Below, one piece after another: positions 16,002-24,275 of a DNA stretch of 31,418 nt (position 1 is its first letter; each line of letters opens with the position of its first letter). The DNA is taken from contig CAZMWE010000011.1 of NCBI GenBank assembly GCA_964570005.1, forward strand, positions 1 through 31,418, in the 5' to 3' direction. The translations under genes were made by a program, and so were the position numbers. The notes beneath the pieces were generated by a model. The model saw nothing but the letters and a program-made list of their open reading frames with translations. It had not been told where the DNA came from and made no database searches. The stretch comes from JAJZCD01 sp964570005 (GTDB taxonomy: Bacteria > Patescibacteriota > Saccharimonadia > Saccharimonadales > UBA4665).

Positions 16002-16853
16002 CTAGAGGCATGTTCGGTCAACGCTTCTAGGGTCGTTAAGCTGTCTCATCTGGTATTTCGGATCCGTTGCAACACTGGCTCGCCACGGTTTTGCCTTATT
16101 GAGTGGAACGTCAAATTTAGGATCATTACGATTTAATTCCGCAAATATCACGCCTTGTTTACCCTCAATCTGGTTAATCACCTCTCCGTCGGGCCCTATG
16201 ACTTCTGAGTTAATAAAAGATGCAGTTTCAGTAGGCGTTGCTAAACTTATCCAATAATTATGAATTGCTGCATGTGCACGAGCCTTGATGTCAAAAATGG
16301 CGTCGACAGGGTAGGCCGAGAATAGTAAGCAATCGACACCAAGCTCCCCGTATTCAATAAAGAGCTTCGGGAAATTAATCTCCACGCAAATGATACAGCC
16401 GAATCGATAGCCGTCTACCTCGAATACCACTGGCTCACTACCTGGCGTATAAAACTTGGTTAGTTCAGTGTACGAGATGATCCGTTTATCGTAGCGATTA
16501 ATCAGTTCCCCCTTATCGGAAATGATATACAGGCTATTGTGTGGCCAATGGGGTAATGTCAGTGCATGCGAAGAACCAAGCGCTACCCATATTTTGAGCT
16601 TGGCCGCAAAAGCCATAATTGCTCTCAACTCCTCATGGACAACTTGCCAGTCAATTTCGCTCCAATCCTGGACGGTCTCCTTAGCATAGCCAGACAGCAT
16701 CCCTTCAGGGAACTGGACAAGGCGAGCGCCACCTTTGGCGGCTTCGGCCATTGACGAACGCACTCGAGTAGCATTCTTACGGGCATCACGGGTGATAGGT
16801 ATCTGGGCGACAGCAATACGGAACGGTTTTGATTGGTTTAGGTCACCATTCAT
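16002..16853 (-). CDS. Carbon-nitrogen hydrolase (nitrilase superfamily)
   Basis: 283 residues. The catalytic triad of the superfamily is visible: E50 in VQFPEGMLSGY, K123 in RYDKRIIS, and C156 in IICVEINFP. These enzymes hydrolyse amides or nitriles; the substrate cannot be assigned, and N-carbamoyl- or omega-amidase-like activities are possible. There is no signal peptide. The ATG has a perfect AAGGAGG ribosome-binding site, unlike many genes in this window. Composition is clearly AT-richer than its neighbours (19 G/C of 60 in 16201-16260), which suggests recent acquisition. It stands 98 bp downstream of dnaE in the same direction. Confidence 0.9.
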   Translation of the reverse strand: MNGDLNQSKPFRIAVAQIPITRDARKNATRVRSSMAEAAKGGARLVQFPEGMLSGYAKETVQDWSEIDWQVVHEELRAIMAFAAKLKIWVALGSSHALTLPHWPHNSLYIISDKGELINRYDKRIISYTELTKFYTPGSEPVVFEVDGYRFGCIICVEINFPKLFIEYGELGVDCLLFSAYPVDAIFDIKARAHAAIHNYWISLATPTETASFINSEVIGPDGEVINQIEGKQGVIFAELNRNDPKFDVPLNKAKPWRASVATDPKYQMRQLNDPRSVDRTCL

Positions 16854-16878
16854 AACGAACGCCTCCTTATATATGACT

Positions 16879-16911
16879 TCTGCTACTTCATGTCGCTGCG
16901 AGACTAGCAGA
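16879..16911. repeat. Inverted repeat between dnaE and the carbon-nitrogen hydrolase
   Basis: Perfect 7-bp arms, TCTGCTA / TAGCAGA, separated by 19 bp. It sits just upstream of the hydrolase ribosome-binding site and could be an operator or a leader hairpin. There is no U-tract, so it is not called a terminator for dnaE. Confidence 0.35.
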
Positions 16912-16951
16912 CGGAAGATCGACTGACTTATACGGTTGCTACAGGAAAAGA

Positions 16952-19900
16952 TTACTGGACGACGACGTTGGTGGAACCGACAAGCGTCTGCAGGCGAGCC
17001 AACGCATCAGGGGCACTGGACATACGCGCCGGCAGCTTAATGGCCTGCTTGGCGGCATCGGGACCGAGCACCAGCACCACCTCACTCTCCCCTTGCTGTT
17101 CGTCGATGGCAGCTTTGAGTGACTGCAACATCGCATTGTCGTCGCTTTTGAGCAGACGGATGTAAACACGCACCGGACGCGGGGCATCTCCAACTAGGGT
17201 TGCGGTCGCACGTTCCGTTTTAGCAGCGGCGACCGCGGCCTGCAGGGCGCTACCCTTGCGCTTGGCGGCCTTGATTTCGCGCGGTTTACGGCCGGTCGGC
17301 TGATAAGCAGTTGCTTGCTCATGCGTAACCTCACGGCCGTCATCCACCATCACTTTGACCTCGTCGCTTACATTGCCATTGCGGTCTTTGGCATTCAATT
17401 TGCCGCGGGCAATGACGACATGATCGCGCTGCCACAGGCCCAGTGTCTGCTGATATACACTCGGGAACAGGATGAGCTCGGCTTCGCCAAACTCGTCTTC
17501 TATTTTTACGAACGCCATCTTCTGCCCGTTTTTGGTGGTGATTTCACGCATGTCCGTCACGACGCCGCCGACCGTAACCGGTTTGCCGTCGAACTCAGGC
17601 TTCAGCGTGTTCAGCGCCACAGTCTGTTCGCTTAAGAGCGCACTGTAGGCCTCCAACGGATGATGGCTTAAGTACAGCCCGAGCAGCTCACGCTCCCAAA
17701 TCAGCATTTCGTGCGGATTATATTTCGTGGCCGGAATTTCCAGTTTGAGCGTTGGCTTGGTGGTCGTGCCTTCTATGAGATTTCCGAAGAGGTCGGTCTG
17801 CCCGCTGGCCCGTTCCTTGGCCAGCCGCTGCCCATAGGCCAAGATGGTATCAAGATTATGCAAGAGCGTGGAGCGATCGCCGAAGCAATCAAAAGCACCC
17901 GCTTTCGCAAGGCTTTCCAACGCTTTGCGGTTTACCGTGCGAGTGTTGACGCTAGAGATAAAGTCCTCAATGGTTTCAAATTTACCCAGATCCTGGCGGG
18001 CCCGGATGATTTCGTCCACCGCACCGGCTCCAACATTCTTAATGGCGTCCATGCCAAAGCGGATAGCCGCTCTGCGGTCATCGGGCTTGTCAACAGCGGG
18101 TACCACGGCGAACTCATGGAACGATTCGTTGACGTCAGGTGGTAGCACAGCGATGCCCATATGCTTGCATTCGGCGATCTCTATGGCAAGGCGATCGATA
18201 TCATCGAAGTCACTGGTCATCAGCGCTGCCATAAAAGCTGACGGATAGTGCGCCTTTAAGTATGCCGTCCAGTAACTGGTCATACCGTAGCAGGCGGAGT
18301 GGCTTTTGTTGAAACAATAGTCAGCGAAGCCGAGCAGGTCTTTCCAGAACTTCTCGATAACTGGCCGTGGCACCCCGTTCTTGACCGCGCCATCCACAAA
18401 CTGGATCTGCATTTTCTGCATCACATCAAGTTTTTTCTTGCCGATTGCCTTACGCAATGTGTCAGCTTCTCCCCCGGTGAACCCGCAGACATCACGGCTG
18501 ATACGCATCACCTGCTCCTGGTAGACCAGCACGCCAAAAGTGTCCTCGAGGGCGTTTTTCATGAGTGGGTGGGCGTAGCTGATTACTTCCAACCCGTTTT
18601 TACGCTTAATAAAGCTGTCGGTCAGACCAGCACTTAACGGTCCGGGTCGGTACAGCGCACCCATGGCGATCACGTCGCTGAATTCAGTAGGCTTAAGCTC
18701 GCGCAGATAGCGCTTCATGCCAGCCGATTCAAATTGGAACACGCCCGTGGTGTCACCGCGGCCAAGCAGTGCGAACGTTTCGGGGTCATCCAGCGGAATT
18801 GTTTCAAGATTGATATCATTGCTGTAGACACGCTTGATGATACGCAGTGTATTCTTGATGATGGTCAAGTTGCTGAGCCCTAAGAAATCCATTTTGAGCA
18901 GGCCCAGCTCCTCGACCTGACCCATCGGGAACTGCACGGTCACGACGCCTTTCTGAGCCATTTCGAGCGGCATGTAATTCACAAGTGCCGACGGTGCAAT
19001 CACCACACCGCAGGCGTGCACGCCGTGGCTGCGCACCGTACCTTCCAGCGCGATAGCCATGTCGATTACCTGCTTGCTGACTTCGTTGGTTTCGTATTCG
19101 TTCTTGAGATCCAGGTCGTCCACAATGCTTTTTTTGAGTGGAATGTGCCGGCCCTGTACCGGCTGTGGGATCATCTTCGCCAAACGGTCGGCGTCGCCGT
19201 ATGGCACCTGCATGACGCGGGCGACATCACGGACCGCCGCCCGGGCTGCCATCCGCCCAAACGTCACGATGTTGCTGACCTGATCCTGGCCGTATTTTTC
19301 GGCACAGTACTGAATCACTTCGTCGCGGCGCGAGTCCTGGATGTCCACGTCGATATCTGGCATGCTGATGCGGTCGGGGTTCAGGAACCGCTCGAACAGG
19401 AGGCCGTATGTAAGCGGATCAAGATCGGTAATGTACAACGAATAGGCGATGATGGAGCCGGCGGCGCTTCCCCGGCCCGGCCCAAAGATAATTCCCTGGT
19501 CTTTACCCCAGTTAATAAAATCTTGCACTATCAGCATGTAGCCGTTGAAGCCCATGCCGTCGATAACGCCCAGCTCGTACTCGGCCCGCTCCAGCACCTT
19601 CGGTTCGAGCACTTTTTTGACTTCTTGAGCGCTCATCTTATCAGCCCTGTCACGATCGATTTTGCCGTAGCGCTCGGCAAGACCGCGAAATACCAGTTTA
19701 TCGAGATAGGTCTTTTCGGTCTCGCCTTTGGGCACTGGGAACTTGGGAATCAAGATTTTGCCCAACTCGATTTCCAGATTGACGCGGTCAGCAATGGCCT
19801 TGGTATTGGTAATAACTTCGGGGTGTTCAGTGCCCCAACGTTTGATGACCTCATTCGGATCTTCCACGTGCAACGGGTAATCCTTGAGACTCATACGCTT

Positions 19901-20632
19901 TTCATCGCTCAAGAACGCACCCGTACCGACGCACAGGAGGATTTCGTGAGCGTCCTGGTCTTCATGCTTTAAATAGTGGGCATCGCACGTTACAACTACC
20001 GGAATATCCAGTTCCTTGCCCAGGCGCAGTACCTGGTCGTTGACATGCTGCTGCTCGTTAGAATGCAGCGGGCAGTCCGGGTGACCGTGATCCTGGATCT
20101 CCAGATAATAGCGGTCACCAAAAATGCCTTTGTACCAGGTCGCAACTTCTTTGGCCCGGGCATAGTCATCATTTTTGAGCGCATCACCAACCTCACCACC
20201 CATGCAGGCGCTCAGTGCAATTATGCCTTCATTGTGTCGTTCCAACAGATCATGGTCGATACGCGGGAAGTAGTAGACGCCGTGCAAGTTAGCGGTAGTA
20301 CTTAGCTGCATCAGGTTCTTCCAACCCCGATTGTTCATAGCCAGCAAAATCAGGTGATAGCGAGGCTTGTCTTTGGACGGGTCTTTGTCAGTATGCTTAC
20401 GGACCGCGACGTACGTTTCCATACCGATGATCGGCTTGATGCCGTTGCTTGTGGCTTCTTTGTAGAATTCAATCGCACCACTCAAGGTACCGTGGTCGGT
20501 CATCGCTACCGCTTCCATACCCGTGCTTTTGGCAAACTGGATCAGGTCGGGGATTTTAGTCAATCCGTCGAGTAGACTGTACTGCGTGTGGTTGTGCAGG
20601 TGCACATAATCACCGGCCCGGAGCGCTGCCAT
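16952..20632 (-). CDS. dnaE: DNA polymerase III subunit alpha
   Basis: 1226 residues, full-length DnaE. An N-terminal PHP domain carries HLHNHTQYSLLDG at 11-23 and AMTDHGTL near 43. The polymerase core includes GPGRGSAAGS near 385 and the catalytic P-D-I-D-V-D-I motif (Asp 426 and 428). A helix-hairpin-helix region follows, then an OB-fold domain near 1000-1070 (VTVGGVVTDMREITTKNGQKMAF). The Ala/Lys-rich linker and terminal domain extend to the end. It is the replicative polymerase of the cell. A TATACT -10 lies 34 bp before the ATG, with AGGGG eleven bases upstream, a slightly long but usable spacing. No frameshift seen. Confidence 0.97.
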   Translation of the reverse strand: MAALRAGDYVHLHNHTQYSLLDGLTKIPDLIQFAKSTGMEAVAMTDHGTLSGAIEFYKEATSNGIKPIIGMETYVAVRKHTDKDPSKDKPRYHLILLAMNNRGWKNLMQLSTTANLHGVYYFPRIDHDLLERHNEGIIALSACMGGEVGDALKNDDYARAKEVATWYKGIFGDRYYLEIQDHGHPDCPLHSNEQQHVNDQVLRLGKELDIPVVVTCDAHYLKHEDQDAHEILLCVGTGAFLSDEKRMSLKDYPLHVEDPNEVIKRWGTEHPEVITNTKAIADRVNLEIELGKILIPKFPVPKGETEKTYLDKLVFRGLAERYGKIDRDRADKMSAQEVKKVLEPKVLERAEYELGVIDGMGFNGYMLIVQDFINWGKDQGIIFGPGRGSAAGSIIAYSLYITDLDPLTYGLLFERFLNPDRISMPDIDVDIQDSRRDEVIQYCAEKYGQDQVSNIVTFGRMAARAAVRDVARVMQVPYGDADRLAKMIPQPVQGRHIPLKKSIVDDLDLKNEYETNEVSKQVIDMAIALEGTVRSHGVHACGVVIAPSALVNYMPLEMAQKGVVTVQFPMGQVEELGLLKMDFLGLSNLTIIKNTLRIIKRVYSNDINLETIPLDDPETFALLGRGDTTGVFQFESAGMKRYLRELKPTEFSDVIAMGALYRPGPLSAGLTDSFIKRKNGLEVISYAHPLMKNALEDTFGVLVYQEQVMRISRDVCGFTGGEADTLRKAIGKKKLDVMQKMQIQFVDGAVKNGVPRPVIEKFWKDLLGFADYCFNKSHSACYGMTSYWTAYLKAHYPSAFMAALMTSDFDDIDRLAIEIAECKHMGIAVLPPDVNESFHEFAVVPAVDKPDDRRAAIRFGMDAIKNVGAGAVDEIIRARQDLGKFETIEDFISSVNTRTVNRKALESLAKAGAFDCFGDRSTLLHNLDTILAYGQRLAKERASGQTDLFGNLIEGTTTKPTLKLEIPATKYNPHEMLIWERELLGLYLSHHPLEAYSALLSEQTVALNTLKPEFDGKPVTVGGVVTDMREITTKNGQKMAFVKIEDEFGEAELILFPSVYQQTLGLWQRDHVVIARGKLNAKDRNGNVSDEVKVMVDDGREVTHEQATAYQPTGRKPREIKAAKRKGSALQAAVAAAKTERATATLVGDAPRPVRVYIRLLKSDDNAMLQSLKAAIDEQQGESEVVLVLGPDAAKQAIKLPARMSSAPDALARLQTLVGSTNVVVQ

Positions 20633-20665
20633 ACCAAGTTATTCCCCTCATGTTTTTCACTTCTT

Positions 20666-20671
20666 AGTATA
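20666..20671 (-). promoter_or_regulatory. -10 element of dnaE
   Basis: TATACT on the minus strand in the context GCTATACT. It gives a leader of about 27 nt containing the GAGGGG ribosome-binding site. No convincing -35. Confidence 0.45.
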
Positions 20672-20718
20672 GCTTAAGAAACCGTACTTGAGACGCCCTA
20701 AGATTTACAACGGTACCA

Positions 20719-21135
20719 CTATTTTTTGAGGAAATCGCGTAGATGGTCGATGGCGTCGGTAGCGTCTTTAATGGCCTTACGCAAATCCTCGTCTTCCGCT
20801 TCACCTTCGTGCAGGGTACTCAAGACTTCCCGCGCTTTTTGCTTTGCGTGTTGGCCTTTCTTGAGTGCGGCGTCAACGTCTTTGCGGTTTTTGAAAGACT
20901 CGACGCGATCGCCGACTTCATGCAAAACGTCAGTCAGTTCGGTGTGGAGTTTTTTGAGTTCTTTTTCGGCTGCCGCGTAGCTCGCCTGAGCACGATTCCG
21001 GATGTCCTCCCGGGTTTCCTTGCCGCTCTTTGGCGCTGTCAGAATGCCTGCCACATAGCCCGCCAGCGCGCTTATTGCTGCCCCGATGGCAAATGCCTTT
21101 ACTACGCCGCTTTTGTCGTCCTCTGTCTTCGCCAT
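20719..21135 (-). CDS. YtxH-domain protein
   Basis: 138 residues. The N-terminal part has the YtxH signature: a short hydrophobic glycine-rich segment (about 13-32, VVKAFAIGAAISALAGYVAGIL) followed directly by T-A-P-K-S-G-K-E-T-R. The remainder is a long, highly charged helical region, probably a coiled coil. Such proteins are small membrane-anchored proteins, in some bacteria stress-induced, of unknown biochemical function. It begins five bases after the stop of the 84-aa membrane protein gene, so the two form an operon. Confidence 0.85.
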   Translation of the reverse strand: MAKTEDDKSGVVKAFAIGAAISALAGYVAGILTAPKSGKETREDIRNRAQASYAAAEKELKKLHTELTDVLHEVGDRVESFKNRKDVDAALKKGQHAKQKAREVLSTLHEGEAEDEDLRKAIKDATDAIDHLRDFLKK

Positions 21136-21140
21136 ATTCT

Positions 21141-21395
21141 CTAATCCTTTCCGCGTTTACGCGCGTTGCCCATAAAACTCAACAGCAACTTCACTACCCC
21201 GGCCGCAGCGGCATTACGCCGTAAAACCTCACCAATAGCCTCGGCGCTGTCAACCAGATGTTCGCCTTTGGCGACGATTTCGCGTAACGACCGCATCAGC
21301 TTCATCACCAGCACCGCGGTGATGATGGACAAAATCAAAAATATCCCCAGCAGACAGCTCAGCACAATGACCAAGATGTTAAACGCCATATTCAT
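21141..21395 (-). CDS. Small single-pass membrane protein (84 aa)
   Basis: 84 residues with a strong membrane segment at about 5-32 (Ile/Leu/Val-rich) followed by a basic, helical cytoplasmic tail ending in RKRGKD. This arrangement resembles small DUF948-like companions of YtxH proteins, but I cannot assign a family with certainty. ATG codons 1 and 3 are both possible starts. The first is exactly six bases downstream of an extended -10, predicting a leaderless mRNA, and is preferred. Coupled to the ytxH-like gene with a 5-bp gap. Confidence 0.75.
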   Translation of the reverse strand: MNMAFNILVIVLSCLLGIFLILSIITAVLVMKLMRSLREIVAKGEHLVDSAEAIGEVLRRNAAAAGVVKLLLSFMGNARKRGKD

Positions 21396-21401
21396 ATCCT
21401 A

Positions 21402-21429
21402 AATATAGCACAAACGTTACCGGCGGCAA
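21402..21429 (-). promoter_or_regulatory. Promoter of the 84-aa/YtxH operon, leaderless spacing
   Basis: On the minus strand: -35 TTGCCG (21424-21429), 16-bp spacer, extended -10 TGC-TATATT (21402-21410), then six bases to the ATG at 21395. The clearest complete example of the leaderless promoter type in this window. Confidence 0.65.
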
Positions 21430-21441
21430 TATAAGTGCTAT

Positions 21442-22350
21442 TTACTCCGGCTCATTCTCAGCCAACTGTGTTCGCAGGTAATCCCGTAACTCCGGCCCGA
21501 CGTCCTCGTGCTTGAGCGCAAAATCGAACACCGTTTTTAGGTATTCCAGTTTGTCGCCGGTATCGTAACGCCGGCTGTTTTGGATTTCGCAGCCGAACAG
21601 CGCTCTGCCATCAGACAGCATGGGCTGCAACACATGATCGGTTATCTGAAACTCCTCGTTCGGCTGCACACTGGCCAGTCCGGCTTCAAGATAGCCAAGC
21701 ACCTCAGGAGTTAGCAGGTAGCCACCGACAGCTGCAAAATTACTGGGTGCACCCGCCCGACCCGGTTTCTCTTTGACACTGCTTACCTTGATAATGTCGT
21801 CACGGATCTGCTCACCACCCACGATACCGTAGCGATCGAACTCCTTGTCATCATCGATGCGAATACAGGGCAGGATGCAGCCGTTCAGCTCACTATAAAG
21901 GTCGATCATCTGCTTAAAGCTGTTCGGTTGGGCCACGAACAAATCGTCGGCATACCAGTAAATAAACGGTTCATCGCCGATGAGGTGCGCGGCATTCAGC
22001 ACCGGCGTAGCAGTACCGTACATACCTTTTTGACGGACGTATGCAAAATTTGCCAGATTGGCGATTTTTTCAACTTCCTGGATGTAGTGCGCCTTTTTAG
22101 AGCCGCCGGAGCGAAGATTATTGAGCAGGTCTTCGTTCGGCGTGTCAAAGTGGTCCTCGATACTTCGCTTACTGTAGCCGGTAACGATAATGATGTCCTG
22201 GATGCCGGCCTCGACCAACTCCTCGACTATGAATTGGATGATGGGCTTGTCGACAATCGGCAGCATCTCCTTGGGCATCGCTTTGGTTTGTGGCAGAAAC
22301 CGCGTACCAAAGCCGGCCGCTGCAATTACTGCTTTGGTCACTTGTTTCAT
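21442..22350 (-). CDS. galU: UTP-glucose-1-phosphate uridylyltransferase
   Basis: 302 residues, typical GalU length. The nucleotidyltransferase signature A-A-G-F-G-T-R-F-L-P-x-T-K-A-M-P-K-E-M-L-P is at about 11-31. Later family segments include the V-x-E-K-P-G-like VKEKPGRAGAPSN and the FALKHEDVGPELRDYL end. It makes UDP-glucose from UTP and glucose-1-phosphate for cell-surface glycans. It follows gatB by 24 bp, with GAAGG in the gap as ribosome-binding site, so it is probably read from the gat operon promoter. Confidence 0.95.
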   Translation of the reverse strand: MKQVTKAVIAAAGFGTRFLPQTKAMPKEMLPIVDKPIIQFIVEELVEAGIQDIIIVTGYSKRSIEDHFDTPNEDLLNNLRSGGSKKAHYIQEVEKIANLANFAYVRQKGMYGTATPVLNAAHLIGDEPFIYWYADDLFVAQPNSFKQMIDLYSELNGCILPCIRIDDDKEFDRYGIVGGEQIRDDIIKVSSVKEKPGRAGAPSNFAAVGGYLLTPEVLGYLEAGLASVQPNEEFQITDHVLQPMLSDGRALFGCEIQNSRRYDTGDKLEYLKTVFDFALKHEDVGPELRDYLRTQLAENEPE

Positions 22351-22374
22351 CTACGGACTACCTTCATCTTGACA

Positions 22375-23862
22375 CTACAGCCCCAGTTGTTTTTTGATGA
22401 GGTCGGTGGCCAGCCCCGGGTTGGCCTTGCCCTTGGAGAGCTTCATGACCTGACCGACCAGGAAACCGATAGCTTTCATTTCACCGTTTTTAACGTCTGC
22501 CGCGGCCTTTTCATTCTCGGCCAGCACCTGGGCCACTATCTTAGCAACTTCACCTTCGTCGCTCACCTGCAGCAAATTCTTGGCCACGGCGATTTTTTCA
22601 GGATCCTCACCGGTCTTAGCAAGCTCGGCTAGCACTTCTTTGGCCGCTGTTGAACTCAGCTTTTTAGCTTCGACCATCTCCGACAGTTTGATTAGCTTTT
22701 CGTCGCTATCAACAGTAAACGTCCCGCCTACTTCGAGCACCGATGCTTCAGCGGCAGCCGGGATACCCACTGGCGTAACCTCTTCATCCGACACCGGCTG
22801 CAGCAGCCAGAACGCTACCCGGCGCGCATGACTAGCACCGGCATCTGCTAGGACACGGGATACTGTCCGGGCCGTTTCCGGCACGGCGATAATGTCTTCG
22901 ACTGTTTTGGCATCTACGCCGATACTGTTAAGCTCGGCTCGGTAATCCTGCGGCAGCTTAGGCATTTGGGCCTTTATTCCATCGATATAACTTTGCTCGA
23001 GTACTACCGGTGGCAAGTCTGGGTCCGGCATGTAGCGGTAGTCGTGCGCATCTTCTTTGGTACGCTGACTGAACGTCTTTTGCTTGGCATCATCCCAGCC
23101 GCGGGTTTCCTGCACCACTTTATCACCCTTTTCAAGTACTTCAACTTGGCGTTTCACTTCATACTCGACAGCTTTTTCTATGCTGCGAAAGCTATTTAGG
23201 TTCTTGGTTTCGGTGCGTGTGCCAAGCTGCTCGGTTTTGCTGACCGAAACGTTCACGTCAAAGCGCATGTTGCCGTAATACAGATTGGCTTCTGAAACAT
23301 CGGCGTATTTCATGCGCAAGTATAGTTCGCGGGCGTAAGCTTTGGCTTCAGCGGCAGAGTGCATATCCGGCTCGCTGACGATTTCCAGTAGCGGCGTACC
23401 GGCCCGATTTAGGTCCACCAGACTGTAGTCGGCACCCGCAGGGTGCGTTGATTTGCCGGCATCTGCCTCCATGTGCGCACGGGTAATACCAATGGTTTTC
23501 TTTTGGCCGCCCACATCAATTTCGACGGAGCCGCCGAGCACGATCGGCTCATCGAACTGCGTAATCTGGTAACCCATGGGCAGGTCGGGATAGAAGTAAT
23601 GCTTACGATCGAATTTGCTGAATTTCTGCGGCTCGGAGCCCAGCGCAAAGGCCGCCCGGCAAGCCAGACGTACTGCCTCTTTGTTGAGCACCGGCAAGGC
23701 ACCCGGCAGACCAAAATCAATATGGTTAACCAGCGTGTTCGGTGCTGCCTCGCGGGCATCGTTATCGGCCCCACTGAACAGTTTGGTCTTGGTCTTGAAC
23801 TGCACATGGCACTCGATGCCGATAGTCACCTGGTACTGCTGGCGTACGTCTTCACTTACCAT
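22375..23862 (-). CDS. gatB: Aspartyl/glutamyl-tRNA amidotransferase subunit B
   Basis: 495 residues. GatB landmarks include I-G-I-E-C-H-V-Q near the start, the F-D-R-K-H-Y-F-Y-P-D-L-P-x-G-Y-Q-I-T motif at about 83-100, T-R-A-H-M-E-x-D-A-G-K, L-V-D-L-N-R-x-G-T-P-L-L-E-I-V-S-E-P-D, and the C-terminal GatB/YqeY helical domain (from about 330). GatB binds the misacylated tRNA and activates it with ATP, then receives ammonia from GatA. Its ATG overlaps the stop of the HEPN-like gene by one base (TGATG), indicating translational coupling. Confidence 0.97.
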   Translation of the reverse strand: MVSEDVRQQYQVTIGIECHVQFKTKTKLFSGADNDAREAAPNTLVNHIDFGLPGALPVLNKEAVRLACRAAFALGSEPQKFSKFDRKHYFYPDLPMGYQITQFDEPIVLGGSVEIDVGGQKKTIGITRAHMEADAGKSTHPAGADYSLVDLNRAGTPLLEIVSEPDMHSAAEAKAYARELYLRMKYADVSEANLYYGNMRFDVNVSVSKTEQLGTRTETKNLNSFRSIEKAVEYEVKRQVEVLEKGDKVVQETRGWDDAKQKTFSQRTKEDAHDYRYMPDPDLPPVVLEQSYIDGIKAQMPKLPQDYRAELNSIGVDAKTVEDIIAVPETARTVSRVLADAGASHARRVAFWLLQPVSDEEVTPVGIPAAAEASVLEVGGTFTVDSDEKLIKLSEMVEAKKLSSTAAKEVLAELAKTGEDPEKIAVAKNLLQVSDEGEVAKIVAQVLAENEKAAADVKNGEMKAIGFLVGQVMKLSKGKANPGLATDLIKKQLGL

Positions 23863-24275
23863 CAGAGTGCTCCCAGGTCCTTTAGGGCTGAACGTATGCC
23901 GATCAGCGCTTCCTTGACCACTTTTTCGGTCAGTTTGACATTACTTTCGTGCACCAAGCGATTACGGAGCTTGTGCCCGAACCAAACACCGTCATTGTTC
24001 GTAAGGTCACGCTGGGCGCTCACCAACCGCTCGCCCATAGTTTTGCCCTTGTAGCGCGAGCACTTCAGAGCATCGTCCAAGAGTTTGTCAGCGTCGATAA
24101 CCGCCAGCGGCCAAGTTGACTTGTCTTTGAGCAGCCCCTGCAAGGTCTGCCAGTGTTCCTGATAATACGCTTGGTTCAAATGGCGCGGCCGCCGCTTGAG
24201 CAGGAAACTACTGCCGAACACTAACAGTATTACGACCACGACTGCTACGGCGGTAAGGGTCGTTTCGCCCATCAT
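23862..24275 (-). CDS. Membrane-anchored HEPN-like protein inserted between gatA and gatB
   Basis: 137 residues from the ATG that overlaps the gatA stop by four bases (ATGA). The frame extends 18 codons further into gatA, but that is an Arg-rich shadow. One membrane segment lies at about 7-26. A soluble helical domain carries L-A-V-I-D-A-D-K-L-L-D, G-K-T-M-G-E-R-L and the HEPN-type motif R104-N-R-L-V-H109 (R-x4-H). HEPN domains are often ribonucleases or RNA-binding; the R-x4-H pair is the catalytic signature, though I have not tested the fold. The stop overlaps gatB by one base, so the gene is locked into the gat operon on both sides. Activity and any link to tRNA amidation are inference. 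Confidence 0.75.
   Translation of the reverse strand: MMGETTLTAVAVVVVILLVFGSSFLLKRRPRHLNQAYYQEHWQTLQGLLKDKSTWPLAVIDADKLLDDALKCSRYKGKTMGERLVSAQRDLTNNDGVWFGHKLRNRLVHESNVKLTEKVVKEALIGIRSALKDLGAL

Noticed and set aside
19016..19972. 318-aa plus-strand open frame inside dnaE
   Set aside because: Antisense of a well-conserved dnaE region; long antisense frames are common in GC-rich coding DNA.
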